Shown here: positions 46,992 through 59,279 of the stretch, piece after piece
How the letters are laid out: each line of letters begins with the position of its first letter
How positions within the stretch are numbered: the first letter of the stretch is position 1
Notes under the pieces: model-generated
Told to the model about the DNA's origin: nothing
The model's database searches: none
The model's input: the letters and a program-made list of their open reading frames with translations, nothing else
NCBI GenBank assembly: GCA_032622095.1
Contig: CP136065.1
Coordinates: 211,214,151 to 211,278,150, forward strand
Length of the DNA stretch: 64,000 bases
Direction: 5' to 3'
Source: Siphonodentalium dalli
Lineage: Eukaryota; Mollusca; Scaphopoda; Gadilida; Siphonodentaliidae
Made by a program: the position numbers and the translations under genes

Positions 46992-47137
46992 CTTCTTGAG
47001 GCCTCCTCCAGTTGTCGTCTGGCTCGCTCCAGATCCTCCCCAGATTCCTGGGACATCTTGAGGTCTTGCTCCAGCTTACGTTTAGCCTTCTCCACATCGC
47101 CCCGCATTTTCTTCTCTCTCTCAAGGTTATCCTCAAG
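46992..47137 (-). CDS. Myosin II heavy chain, rod exon C
   Basis: A 146-nt exon starting in phase 0 with [20 protein letters not shown] and ending EEASR plus two bases of the next codon. The first 20 residues are among the most conserved of the myosin rod. The acceptor is aatttccag/CTTGAG and the donor TCAAGAAG/gtaagcc, a strong site. The split codon (AG + G = Arg) is completed by exon D, giving EEASRRKDMEMN, which parallels the RRK... junction of scallop myosin. Introns on either side are 9.3 kb and 1.6 kb. The downstream intron carries two nearly identical MITE copies. Highly confident call. Confidence 0.96.
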
Positions 47138-47139
47138 CT

Positions 47140-48460
47140 GGAAATTTGGAGGTTTTATATTTATCCAGAATGGAAAGAGATCAAATACTTTTTAGTTAGT
47201 CAGCATGGTTCAGACCAAGGAGGCTGACAAAATTTAGTGAACCAAACACATTCAGCTTTCAAGCAGATCCCATAGAGTTGTCTAGTGCTTTCACTTTCTC
47301 TGATGGAGACGACTTCAAATTGGCAACACAGCATGAGGCTCTTAGCCTCTTAATGTTGACCTCTAATATGTTTTAAACTTAACTGGCCATTAACGTGAAA
47401 TCAGCATAAAACTTTAATGATACACATAGTTAAAAGCCTTTCCAAGTCCATGAAATGCAAACCGAAACTACCAAGATGCCCAGAAATGTAGACAACCAGA
47501 AAAGAAGGAAGGAATTATCACAGAAACGGAGAAGAATATCAAAGAACTACATTGCCATGAGGACGGGCAGACACCAATGAGAAGACTAAGAATAGATTTC
47601 AACAAAAGTCATGTAATGGCGAAATCTGGGACAATCATGAAATCAAATCCATTGCAATGCTGAGATTAAGGCATCTTTTGATGATATGCCAGAATAGTTA
47701 AATCCCCTGCCGTTAGTCTATCTATGTTTGAAAGAGAATTAACACATAGAGAGATAAAAACCACTTGAGATATTAAGATTTAATATGATTGAAAAAACTC
47801 CTGAAACTGTTGGATAAAGATGCTGTTTTTAGAACTGATAATAATTATGACATGGGTTATCAGGGAAGCTTTAATTTTTGGATGTAAGACTTCTTGAGGT
47901 GAGAAAATCCAGACATTAAGTGTGAACAAGGATTTATGTGTTTCCGGAGAACAGTTTAAGCACAATGGTTCTCAGTGTTTAGTTTGATTGAATACATACC
48001 CCATCCCAACCATAATTTGTCATGAATGATTTCACTGATATCTCCGAGAAGTGTGTTAATGCCTATATCCATGTAAAATTAGGCAAGGAATGTGTGCATG
48101 CCTATATTCATATAACATTTTGCGTATCTTTTAGCCCAATCAGTAACAAGTCTTTGCAAAGGCTCCCTCTGTTTGGCTTGAGGATCCCTGGGATTTGACT
48201 GCAGTTATTAGAAAATAGGTGGGAACTGACAGAAACATGCCTTAATATATATCTAGATCAAACAAAAAAATGCATGTTACTTTTAACACACCAACTTTTA
48301 TATGAATGGTACCAGTCTTTTACATTCCCTCAAATTAAAGTCGGTAACACTGTGACCATAATAAAGAAAAGCTCCCAAAATAAACATGAAACCTGATGAG
48401 AAAATTGTTATTGCATATCTCTGCTTAATTAAGAAATAACTCTTGCTTTGATTAACTTAA
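47140..48460. other. Intron B-C, lower part
   Basis: No bounded element or exon seen. Unclassified sequence. Confidence 0.5.
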
Positions 48461-48827
48461 TGTTCAGACAACCACGATTCAATCGTAAGTGGAGGAATCA
48501 GGCCCGACAAGATCGTGGATAGTCTGTTCACACGATTGCGAAGTCATCGCATATGAGGTTATTGTGGGTTGTTCGTAAGCCATGGTTAACCACGTGATTG
48601 ACTACCCTATGATCTTTCCAGCTACAATTTTTATGTACACATGACTGTGATTCCGTCACAATTGGAGGTAACCAAGGATACACCACGATTTTGCAGCTGA
48701 AAATCAAACAGTGCTTCATATTCATTTTATACTCGCGACCTTGTCATGAGCATGCGCAGTCCAACTACCAGTTACTACCCACGATGGAAAACTTTCCACT
48801 TTCGATTGAATCGTGGTCGTCTGAACA
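48461..48827. mobile_element. MITE with TGTTCAGAC inverted ends
   Basis: Left TGTTCAGACAACCACGATTC, right GAATCGTGGTCGTCTGAACA; arms ~33 bp with three mismatches. TSD not convincing (TTAA-like sequence on the left, TTCC on the right). Confidence 0.65.
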
Positions 48828-49116
48828 TTCCCTAAGGCTATGCAGTTATAACCAACAAGTTGGAAGACAAGTTGTCTTGAAACTTTTCAGTTATCACTGC
48901 ATAACCTTAATTGAAACAAGAGTTATTCCTTACAATTTAATCCATCATATCACAGGAGTTCACAGGAGAAACACCATAAGTAGAAGAAAATTAGAAGAAA
49001 AAGAGTGTAAAACTTTGAGATTATTTCCGATGAAAAAGAGACATAAAAAGTTGAAACTGACATGCTGTCAATAAAACATCCAATTATCAAATGCATCATA
49101 AATTCATCACTTTTGG

Positions 49117-50484
49117 TAGTCCAAGTCTTCTTGTACTAAAACCAGCTAAGATATTGGGATGGCGATTTGCTGTTTTTAGTCCAAGCCCGTCCTATATGCT
49201 CTCTTATGACAGAGCTTAAGCGTTAGTGACCCGCTCAAATAAAACCACAATTATATGAAATAAAATATCACAATTGCGACAATAAACGGATATTTTCCGC
49301 AGAAGACATGCTATTTTATCTGAAACCCACATCAGTTGTGAATTTAAAACGGTAATTTAATGCGAAAAGAGACATTTACCTCAATGTTTACAATTTTTTT
49401 AAAGTATGCGAACTCGGTTGACCTCGTGAACTGTGTTCGGCATTTTCCGTTGAAAATATTCCGTAGATTTTGGACAACAGCGCAAATTACGATGAATTCT
49501 CCATTGTAATCGTAATTATGTATGTCAATAAATAAAATAATAAATAGATTAATTAAACATTGGAGATATAAATGTAATACACTAAATAAATTACGGGAAT
49601 TAGAACCCTCTCAACGTTTAAAACAGTGTAAACACAAGTTACGAGCATTAGATATAATATGCCTTATATGGTGCTACATTTCACCCATATTTGGTGGACT
49701 TCCGCGAAATTAAGATATATATTAAGCGAACAGGGCAATATACTGCTCTTGTTAAGCACACAAAAAATCAAATCAAATTTGTATAAATTTTTAACCTTAA
49801 GTTTGTAAAGTCCCACTAAAACGGAAGAACTATATTTCGTAACTGTGTGATTCGGTTCTCCGATTATTTTATCAACACAGATGTCAAAATGCACATCACA
49901 CGCATGGCAAGTCAGACACAAGAGTTATAATTTGCTCCAATTTTGACAAGTTGCTTGCGAAAATTGTCAACAAAACTACCATTCTGATCCTCCATTATGT
50001 CATTAAGTTTTTAGTGCGGGAATTGTTCTGAAAGCACATAGAAAACTGGACTTTCGGGCGATCGGTTTTCGTCATTGTTTTTCGGAAAACCCGCGCTATA
50101 TATAGAAACGGAAAGTAGAATTCCCAGAACAAACAGCGGATTATGCCGAACTTATTCGGACCACTTCGGCTTTCGGTTAAAACGTAAACAAACAGAGAAA
50201 CAAATCGATGTTTGTGGCAATCAACCGGAATATTCTATGTGTAATTTAACATTAAAGTTAGATTATTATACACCATTATGACCATAAGATGTAAGCCTTT
50301 CCGATGTATATAGCATCATGTATTGATTTGCTAGGTAAATCGAGTAAAATACACCACAAATTCCCGCCACAGATCGTGGGCGTAACTCGTGTGATAGGAA
50401 TGGTATACAAGCGGGCTTGGACTAAAAACAGCAAATCGCCATCCCAATATCTTAGCTGGTTTTAGTACAATAAGACTTGGACTA
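49117..50484. mobile_element. 1.37-kb inverted-repeat element with perfect 9-bp TSD
   Basis: Flanked by CACTTTTGG at 49108-49116 and 50485-50493. Terminal inverted repeats of ~70 bp begin TAGTCCAAGTCTT and contain GATATTGGGATGGCGATTTG and TTTTTAGTCCAAGCCCG. The AT-rich interior has a 63-codon plus frame (49522-49713) without homology. TSD length suggests a Mutator-like element. Confidence 0.85.
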
Positions 50485-50921
50485 CACTTTTGGTTGACGC
50501 ACTGGTCATCACTCAGTCCACTGTGGCAGAATCTGAGCATGTGTTCCAGATATATTTCATCTGTGACACCACGAGTTGTTAGTTTCTGATACGATCGATT
50601 CTTGTTGATTTCTTTAGGTACTTATGCACAGTCCTACCTGAACAAATTTTGAAGCAACAAATAAATTTCCGTTTATATTGCAGGAAGTATCAAATAGTTT
50701 TTATGTAAATTTTAGGCACGCAGTATATGTGTGGTCATATCACGCGATGCTGCTGTCATTTCTCTAGGCTCTAGCAGAATGTAATCAAGAAATTTAGGTC
50801 ATTGAGAAATAACTTTGGTGGCTAAATGACAACAAATGGGCTTTATAGTATTCCGTGGATTGACAGCTTGTGATTAAATTATATACTTGAATTACTGAGA
50901 AACACTGAAATGATACCACAC

Positions 50922-51745
50922 TAGGACCCTGCGAATCGATTTAATTCGATGTGAATCAGAATTTTTCTTCTGATTCAATTCAATTTAAAATTGGCTGCCC
51001 TGATTCGATTTTTATTGAATCTTTTCCATCAGGTACATTCCCATTGTTTCTATAGACCACAGAGTACATACAGAGTACATTCTGCTCTTGTGCTAAGAAA
51101 CTTCGCAATTCTAACTAGTGCGTGCACATAGAGATAACGCTGTCACAAATCATTTATAGATAGACCGCCCATTCTTTATAAGAATGATGTAAGCCAATCG
51201 GTACTCGGGTATTCCAAGATTTGTCACAAGGGAATTTACGTACAAAATCATTCAATGAAAACCTTGACGGTCTTGGCTCTATGTATTGTCATAGGTCAGT
51301 AATAATTTTAACTCGCATATTGCAGTACACCATACGAAGTTTGCCAACTATGAAAGTACCGAAGCACATTATGAAGAGTTAAACCCCACCCACCACTCAA
51401 TGCATTCAATAATACACATCCATAAGAATTTTTACGAAAATGAGCTGCATTCTTTAGTTTACTGTATTTCTAGATGCTTATGATGTCTTCACATTGTTGT
51501 ATCATAGAAGACACACTAATATGGTGAGGTGATACAATTTTACAAAATCCATTGATGATTACTTATTATGAGGTTTTCTAATCATTACAGCTAGCAATTT
51601 AAATGTTTCCAGAACTGTTGATGTTCTTGTTCCATCTCTACAGACTTGATGCACTCCAGACAATGATTCAATTCGAGATTTGATACGATTTCAAATTTTG
51701 TGCCCAATTCAAATCAAAATGTAGACCCTGATTTGCAGGGCCCTA
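50922..51745. mobile_element. hAT-type element, TAGGACCCTGC-ended, 8-bp TSD
   Basis: Left end TAGGACCCTGCGAATCGATT, right end GCAGGGCCCTA. Flanks TACCACAC (50914-50921) and TACCACAT (51746-51753) form an 8-bp TSD with one mismatch. Subterminal TTCGATT/AATCGAAT-like repeats at both ends. No transposase frame visible; non-autonomous. Confidence 0.75.
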
Positions 51746-51753
51746 TACCACAT

Positions 51754-52142
51754 TTAAATATATAAATGAAATGTTATCTCGTAATCTGTCATTCTCGGAA
51801 ATCAAATGTATGGATATCAAGTTTTTTGGTCAAAATTAAAAAAAAATCCTACAAGGCCGAACTTCATGCTTGTATACATAGGGGCGATAGAAAGACGGCC
51901 CATTTGGGGCATGCCGCTCCTGTATAATATCATATTTTTTATTTTATTATCACCATTGTCATAAGCTTGTAAATATTATACAAATAAACAATCATCATCA
52001 ACCATGCATCGCCCTGATGTGCCCAAATTACAATAAAGGCCTGAATAATACATGTACATTTATTGTTTGATTGCAATATTATAAAAGTATTTAACATGAT
52101 GCCCAGGTTTGAATCAATTTCCTCTGCTGGAACTGGAGAATC
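51754..52142. repeat. Possible LINE-type 3' end
   Basis: GGGGCGATAGAAAGACGGCC, GGGGCATGCCGCTCCTGTAT and a later AATAAA-containing tail (near 51982) look like the 3' UTR of a retrotransposon. No coding part. Confidence 0.4.
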
Positions 52143-52395
52143 TTAACCCTTCCATATGACTGGAGCTTTTCAGAAATTTTGCGAATAACCCTGTGCTAAT
52201 GCATTCTCTTATATATAGGAAGCCTCACGTACATAAGAGAATTCATTGGCCTAACACTATTTACCTTGAACTTGTAAGCCAGTGCATTTTATTGTACATG
52301 CGAGGCTCCCTATGGGAGAATCGCATATATAAGAGAATGCACAGGCACATGATATTTAATGCTGCACCAACATGACTCCCGTCACGAAAGTTTAA
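52143..52395. mobile_element. TTAA element, 'CATGACGGG' family
   Basis: 253-bp copy in reverse orientation with TTAA at both edges, TGCACCAACATGACTCCCGT at its right and two TATATATG-type hairpins. Confidence 0.82.
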
Positions 52396-52551
52396 AATAA
52401 TATTTAAATATAATCTTATTCTCTATGACTCTGCATCTATGACGACATGCCCCTTCTCAGCATTTGAGCAAGCCAAAGCCACATTCACATAAAGAACATT
52501 CACTGAAATCATCTACTCATTATCCCTATTGTCGGTCTCAGAACTGGGATA

Positions 52552-53670
52552 AAGCCTGGGTCTGAAATTTGCAGAATGAGGTCCCCAGAGGGTGAATTTA
52601 GTGATGCTACCCTGCACAGTGGGCTAACATAACTAAATTCACCCTCTGGCGACCTCATTCTGCTTAGGCCTCACCTTCTGGCAAGTCTCTAGTTTCAAAT
52701 TAACATTGTTTTTAGTTACTTTTTCCTTTCTGTTCAGTTTCGACATCCCCTAATTTGCAGAAAATAAAATGCATAATCGAGGTGACAAATGGGTGAACAT
52801 CACCAACTTCAACTGGGGAACTTCAATCTGATCCTAGGTCTCCCATGGCGGTATTATAATCGATGAACACTTTTTTCGTTTCTGTTATATCAATATCTGA
52901 TTTAACCCTTTACCCAACAAACCGGCCAAATAAAGCTTCAACAGCCTAAAATATCTTCGGTCTGTCTCAATAGAACAATACAAATATGGATATCATTGGA
53001 ACCGGCTCCTTGACCACATTGTGATAGTTACAGTTATGCCCTGTGCCAATGCATTCTCTTATATATGCGAGTCGACCATAGGTCGCCTCGCATATATAAG
53101 AGAATGCATTGGCCTAAAAAATATCTTTTTTTAACACTTTTTACCATTTTTTCTTACATTCTTTAACAATTTTATAATTTTTAATGTGTTAAGCCAATGC
53201 ATTCTCTTATATATGCGAGGCGACCTATGGTCGACTCGCATATATAAGAGAATGCATTGGCACAGGGCCGTTCTGTTGGGTAAAGGGTTAAAGAAAATTC
53301 AGGACCTGCAAATTTTACTGAAAATAGTATGCAGTCTAATCACCCCATGATTTCATAACTTATTCTGGTTCTAATAGTCATTAAATGGCGAAAAAGTATC
53401 TTTGTCTGCAAACTATCTTGTTTAAATTCACCCTACCGAGTGCCAACAATTGACAGTGTGCATGGCAAACCAACAGAGACAAAGAGAATTTTCCGGAAAA
53501 GTGTTGGTCGATACTGACAATTCGGTCTCTCATAGCAGTTGAGGCCTAAGCAGAATGAGGTTCCTACAGGGTAATTTGGTGATGCTAACCTGCCAAGTGG
53601 GATAGCATCACTTAATTCACTCTCTGTGGACCTCATTCTGCAAATGTCAGACACACTATTTCCAGACTTG
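52552..53670. mobile_element. Two-hairpin MITE expanded by a nested TTAA element
   Basis: Flanks ACTGGGATA (52543-52551) and ACTGGGATC (53671-53679). Left hairpin at about 52575-52670, right hairpin at about 53556-53645; the TTAA element at 52902-53291 was inserted into the core. Confidence 0.82.
52902..53291. mobile_element. TTAA element, 'ACCCAACA' family, nested in an inverted-repeat element
   Basis: 390-bp copy nearly identical to the one at 43303, with both TTAA edges and two hairpins. It lies inside the 52552-53670 element and is therefore younger. Confidence 0.9.
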
Positions 53671-53689
53671 ACTGGGATCATTCAGGGAC

Positions 53690-55150
53690 TGGTGTTCACT
53701 TCATATTGAAGGTGGTTTATATGGTACTTTTTGACATTTGATGGTGGCAACTGCTTTTTGAAAAAAGTTGTCCAAATTGGGATTTTAGGGGTGAGAACAC
53801 CAACTTTGGAGTTCTGCCATACTAATGGCAATATCACAGGTTTAATTGGTGTATACATGCCCTAAACCAGGTTTATTATAAGTTAGTTGATCATTTCTGC
53901 AAAATAGGTTCCATAATCACAGGTTTCTGTCAATTTTAGAAACCCCTGATTGGGGTCGGCCCTCTATGGATTGCCAAATTTGGTACCTATATTTGTATGC
54001 TCAATTCATAAATATATTAGGGGTTCAGATGAACATATCCAATACTTATTCTGATTAATACAACTCTGTACCACAAACTAGAGAGGGTATCGTCCTTATT
54101 GGGATGAGTGGGCGGGGCTTAAAAATGGCAATTTCTAGCATCTCACCTTAAAATCAGATTTTATAATATTGGACATTAAATCCAAAGCACCTGGCACAAT
54201 TCATCCTAGAGTATTGCTGCTTACCATTTTATGCTACTTATGTGATGTATGTTGTATTATAGGGGCGTACAAAAAGGGTGTACATAACAAATTTGCAATC
54301 AAATGTGCAATTTTGCGGTAATATTTTCCCCTCTGAATAGTTTTCCCAGGTTTAAATCAATGACTGCTGATAAATACCAAAGAAATATGATTTAAAGACA
54401 TATTATGAACTTGTTCATGTGCGTCAAACTGCTAAGTTAGTATGTAGGCTGTATGTCAACTGGAGGAAAGTATCATTCTACTACATCGCCAAAAATCTCA
54501 AGCAAATCGACCGTACCACTCCACAGAAAACATCATTTGAACTACGCTCAATTGTAAATATTTACTTCTCGATTCGGGACGCAACAATCGGCGATAAATT
54601 AAGGAAAAGGATTTCGCAATCGAGAGTCACTGAATTTAATTAATATATTATAATGGCGGTGTGTGTTGTCAGTTTGGATTTAAGTTTTGTAAAAATAACT
54701 ACTTTGAGCAAGATTATCCTCCATTTCTATTTGATCACACCACCGGAGTGTTTCACATCACTTTAAGTGAAGAAAATATCAACTCAACAATTGCAGACTA
54801 TGTGACAGAATATTTTTTGGAAATAAATAAAATGAGTTCTCAAAAAATGGGAGCAATATATTTATGTTTTCCTTTAAAATATAGTTGACATTTGCGCATG
54901 TTTATCACCATAGAGTCATGTTATTGGCTTAATTGGGAATATTTAGAGAATATAGAAATAACCATTTTCATAGTGAAAAATTCAACTCAATGTAAATCTA
55001 AGAGTTTAATGTATTTCTCAGATTGTTGTTCCTATTTTCAAGACGACTTGAAAATATTCATAAAATAGAGGGAAAGTCCTGTCTTTTATTCACATTGTTC
55101 TACGAATTGTGAATTTAGAATTTTCGGGTGAGAAGCTTGGAAAAAATGTG
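53690..55150. other. Intron B-C, unclassified
   Basis: Two adjacent plus-strand frames at 54419-54643 and 54661-54888 have no recognisable motifs. No terminal repeats found. May be an old element. Confidence 0.4.
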
Positions 55151-55161
55151 ACTATTTCCCA

Positions 55162-56209
55162 TAGGGTCCTGCAAATTGGACGAAATCGAACCAAATATCA
55201 ATCGAATATCGAATCGAATCATACCTGTGTGTTGCATTCTCAATTAGTTCTGTCAATGATTAAATGATTTGTGAAACGTGCAGTTCCATCGTAACTTATG
55301 TGGTGATCAACCGTCGTTCGCGATACTATTAACTTCAATTGATAATTGTAAAAAAAAATAAAAAAATAAAAACATCTATGCGGCCTTCACGATGATTAAT
55401 ATATAACCGCTAAACGGATTATAGGAACTAAAATCACGCAAAATTTGTACAGTTTGCAAACTTGCAAATCGGCATTTGGAAACACCTGTTGTTATAAACT
55501 TGAAGATGCAACAACAGTCACAGGGTAGCCTGTTTATGCAGTGCTGGATGCCTCTCGGACAGATGATTCCATAGATGGGTCATTGTCCCAGATGCTTGCG
55601 ATTTATACACCCTGTTGCATTCATCACTTCTAAGTTTCTGCACAGCCTGCAGCTTTATCATGTTTAAAATAAACATGAATAACGGACGACATATTGTCAA
55701 GTGTCAAGGAATGCTCTGACGTTGAAAGTCAACTTCCAAAGAAAACACCGCCTACATGCACCTTTCGATGCCTGGAACACGTGTTGTTTACATTCTCAGC
55801 TATATTACATAACGCGGAATCTGAGACGGATAGTCGGCGGATAAAGCTGGCGGTTGCTCAGTTTCATAGCTATTATAATTTATGCGTGCCGTCAGTCCAT
55901 TAGTGATCTCCAAGATTTTGGCTACCATGTTCAAAGCTAGAATTCAGACATATTTAGTCGTCCTATAGTGGCTAATTACTGGTTATACTTACATTTAGTA
56001 GCATGCGAACATTCGCGATGTACAATAAGAAATAAGGTGCATAAATTCATAAATTAATGGCACAGAAACAGCTAAGATCGACGTAAACAGCCCATTTTTT
56101 CGTCAGTGTATATTCAAAATTTCGAGTTGGAATTTCCGACTCGAATTCGAATCGAATTTGACTTTCGAATCGAATCTCGAATCGATTATTTAATATTCGC
56201 AGGACGCTA
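55162..56209. mobile_element. hAT-type element with BED-finger remnant, 8-bp TSD
   Basis: Flanked by perfect ATTTCCCA (55154-55161 and 56210-56217). Ends TAGGGTCCTGC and GCAGGACGCTA, again with TCGAATCGAATC runs inside. On the minus strand, at 55518-55700, a frame encodes RSDECNRVYKSQASGTMTHL followed by WNHLSERHP, close to the BED zinc-finger pattern found at the N-terminus of hAT transposases, though one zinc-binding Cys appears lost. This ties the whole TAGG..CCTGC family to hAT. Confidence 0.85.
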
Positions 56210-56430
56210 ATTTCCCATTGGGAATGGGGCCCATTTTCAACCCGTCATTGTCAAAAATAATCCTGGGAATCAAATGACTTCATCAAAAGAAATGAATCTA
56301 AACGGATTTCTCTATCTGTCATCTGATTATATGATCCTGATCATCCCTTCAAATGAATAGATCATTCATTCATTTTAAACCTGAATGGGAGAATCTATTC
56401 AACAATAACGGGTTAAGTTAATCAACTAAC

Positions 56431-56640
56431 CTCATCGAGAGTCTGTTCGAGTTTAGTCTTGAGTTTGTTGAGATGGTTGGCCTTGTCTTCCTCGGACTGA
56501 AGTTGGTCCAGAGTCCGTTTATAGTTTTCATCGAGATTCTTCTTCTCCTTGTTTAACTTGGTGACGTGATCGTCCTGCTGGGCTAAATCGTCCTGTAGAA
56601 TCTTTATCTGGTTATCACGAGACTGCTTCTCGTTCTCTAC
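56431..56640 (-). CDS. Myosin II heavy chain, rod exon B
   Basis: A 210-nt, phase 0-0 exon of exactly 70 codons, starting VENEKQSRDNQIKILQDDLA and ending KLKTKLEQTLDE. It continues the coiled coil directly from the previous exon (...ENSLAK / VENEKQ...), matching the order in molluscan muscle myosin (LNKEKK, then a region ending NHLNKLK.KLEQ.LDE). The acceptor is acattgcag/GTAGAG and the donor GATGAG/gttagt. It is separated from exon A by a 2.6-kb intron that contains three short mobile elements, a related inverted-repeat element and a long hairpin, and from exon C by a 9.3-kb intron. No frameshift or stop. The protein acts in thick filaments, where the rod dimerises and packs into bipolar filaments. 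Confidence 0.96.
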
Positions 56641-56952
56641 CTGCAATGTTAAGGTATCTGTGCAGCCATCTGAGTCTCGAGATAAGATGGCAGGAATCGA
56701 ATGGTGACACCTTTTTATTACACGCTTGTTCCTTGAAGTACAGTGTTATTGCTGTTCCATATTTACAAATCCGTATGGAACGTACGTTCGTTGACGTAAA
56801 ATGATGTACATGACGTTCGCCTTAACCATGAAACTGGAACTATTTAAATAAAAGAATCATCAAAGATGACAAACACGCCCTGTATGAGCCTAAATAAACT
56901 TTCTAATCCTGTATTTTTAATGCAAGGATTCTAGGACGCGAAGCGTGTAATA

Positions 56953-57114
56953 AACACAGAACGACACGATGTGTAAATGTGTTTGTCGATACGGCACTCG
57001 TGCTGTCGCGGAAGGATAGAACTCGAGGCGCAAACGCCTCTCGTTCTATCCTTCCGCGACAGCACGAGTGCCGTATCGACAAACCCATTTACACATCGTG
57101 TCGTTCTGTGTATA
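56953..57114. repeat. Long GC-rich palindrome
   Basis: Two arms of about 77 bp, starting ACACAGAACGACACGATGTG and ending in the exact inverse, around a 4-base loop (GAGGCG-CAAA-CGCCTC). About three mismatches. Much richer in CpG than the surrounding intron; lies 310 bp from rod exon B. No TSD identified. Confidence 0.92.
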
Positions 57115-57125
57115 TATTACATTCA

Positions 57126-57523
57126 TTAACCCTTTACCCAACAAACCGGCCAAAACCGGCCAAATAAAGCTTCAACAGCCTAAAATATCTTCGGTCTGTC
57201 TCAATAGAACCATACAAATATGGATATCATTGGAACCGGCTCCTTGACCACATTGTGATAGTTACAGTTATGCCCTGTGCCAATGCATTCTCTTATATAT
57301 GCGAGTCGACCATAGGTCGCCTCGCATATATAAGAGAATGCATTGGCCTAAAAAAAACATTTTTTAACACTTTTTACCATTTTTCTTACATTCTTTAACA
57401 ATTTTAAAATTTTTAATGTGTTAAGCCAATGCATTCTCTTATATATGCGAGGCGACCTATGGTCGACTCGCATATATAAGAGAATGCATTGGCACAGGGC
57501 CGTTCTGTTGGGTAAAGGGTTAA
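57126..57523. mobile_element. TTAA element, 'ACCCAACA' family
   Basis: 398-bp copy with both TTAA edges and two hairpins, in the intron between rod exons A and B. Confidence 0.9.
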
Positions 57524-57655
57524 AGATGGTCTATCTCTTCCCAACAAGTTTTATTAAAAAAAAATTTGTTAGGTACAAGAACAATCTTAATCTAACACGC
57601 TTCTATATAATGAGAGATGACTAAATGTCTTTCTTTTTCATTTCTACTGGTTGTA

Positions 57656-57868
57656 CAGTAATGCCCTAAATAATCGACTCCTTAACCACAGCAGAACTAT
57701 GGGTAACTTTTCATGATTTAGTCGGAAATATGGCTTGTTGCCATTCATCGGAAAGCTCTTGGCGAGAGCTTTCGGATGAATGACAATAAGCCATATTTCC
57801 GACTAAATCCTGAAAAGTTACCCATAATTCTGCTGTGGTTAAGGGGTCGATTACTTTGGGCATTACTG
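57656..57868. mobile_element. CAGTAATG palindromic MITE
   Basis: Full-length, TA-flanked copy with a few mismatches between arms, in the intron between rod exons A and B. Confidence 0.92.
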
Positions 57869-57885
57869 TATCTGTGCATCTGAGT

Positions 57886-58209
57886 CTCTAGACCAAGTCT
57901 TCTCGGTCCACATAGATTGGGATATCGGTTAGATGATGCTGTTTTGGACCGAGTCCTGCCCCGTTGCACTTCTATAACGGACCTTCATTCAAAAGATTTA
58001 CTACATGTACACGAGGAGCCCGGGCATTCACGTAAACCCCTGAAGGTGATTAATCATCTGACATGTCCGCGATTAATGATATATCATAATATAATAACAT
58101 AATAACAAGATAACTCCCACCCACGATTCTGGGGGTAAAATCCGTTATAGCAGAGTAACGGGATGGGACTTGGACCAAAACAGCATCAACCCAACGGATA
58201 TCCCAAGCT
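57886..58209. mobile_element. Short relative of the TAGTCCAAG inverted-repeat element
   Basis: Arms at about 57914-57980 and 58143-58209 pair through GATGCTGTTTTGG(A/T)CC and CTATAACGG and share the layout 'TTGGGAT...GCTGTTTT...GTCCAAG' with the 49117 element. Outer boundaries and TSD unclear. Confidence 0.6.
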
Positions 58210-58526
58210 GTTGTCTGAGTCTCGAGATAAGATGGCAGGAACTGAATGGCGACACCTTTATATGAGACTCATTAAAGATGGTTGATCTCTTCCCAACAAT
58301 TTTTATATAGATTCCAGAGCATAATGCAACAAAAACGCTTGCTTTGTCATTCATTCCAAAGAATTTCAATGTATTGACTGCGAGAATGAAACTGTGTTTG
58401 CAAATGTCACTGGGGGATCACCGCTCCTGCAAAATCCATCTAAAATTGCATAATTGTCGAGTGCGCATCGATAAATGCTTTGAGCCACTTAAAAATCTAA
58501 CTATTTTCCCGGAATCTCATAATTTG

Positions 58527-58916
58527 TTAACCCTTTACCCAACAAACCGGCCAAATAAAACTTCAACAGCCTAAAATATCTTCGGACTGTCTCAATAGAA
58601 CCATACAAATATGGATATCATTGGAACCGGCTCCTTGACCACATTGTGATAGTTACAGTTATGCCCTGTGCCAATGCATTCTCTTATATATGCGAGTCGA
58701 CCATAGGTCGCCTCGCATATATAAGAGAATGCATTGGCCTAAAAAAAATCTTTTTTTAACACTTTTTACCATTTTTTCTTACATTCTTTAACAATTTTAT
58801 AATTTTTAATGTGTTAAGCCAATGCATTCTCTTATATATGCGAGGCGACCTATGGTCGACTCGCATATATAAGAGAATGCATTGGCACAGGGCCCTTCTG
58901 TTGGGTAAAGGGTTAC
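58527..58916. mobile_element. TTAA element, 'ACCCAACA' family
   Basis: 390-bp copy; the right edge reads TTAC, so one TSD base has mutated. Only 1 kb from the 57126 copy in the same orientation. Confidence 0.9.
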
Positions 58917-59029
58917 CAGAGCAACACTACAGGTTTGAAGATATTATTTGAGTTGAGCCACAAAACACATCATATCAGATATAGATTAGTCACTATATGA
59001 GTTGAACAATAAACACATCATATCAGATA

Positions 59030-59242
59030 CAGTAATGCTCTAAGTAATCGTCTTCTTAACCACAGCAGAATTATGGGTAACTTTTCAGGATTTAGTCGGA
59101 AATATGGCTTGTTGCCATTCATCATAAAGCTCTCGGGGAGAGCTTTCCGATGAATGGCAACAAGCCATATTTCCGAATAAATCCTGAAAAGTTACCCATA
59201 ATTCTGCTGTGGTTAAGGAGTCGATTACTTAGAGCATTACTA
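59030..59242. mobile_element. CAGTAATG palindromic MITE next to rod exon A
   Basis: Full-length, TA-flanked copy ending only 37 bp from the donor of rod exon A (59280), so it occupies the first intron bases after that exon. Its full-length stem in the pre-mRNA is adjacent to the donor. Confidence 0.93.
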
Positions 59243-59279
59243 TATTATACACTCACAATGAGTTCAATGTTATACAAAC

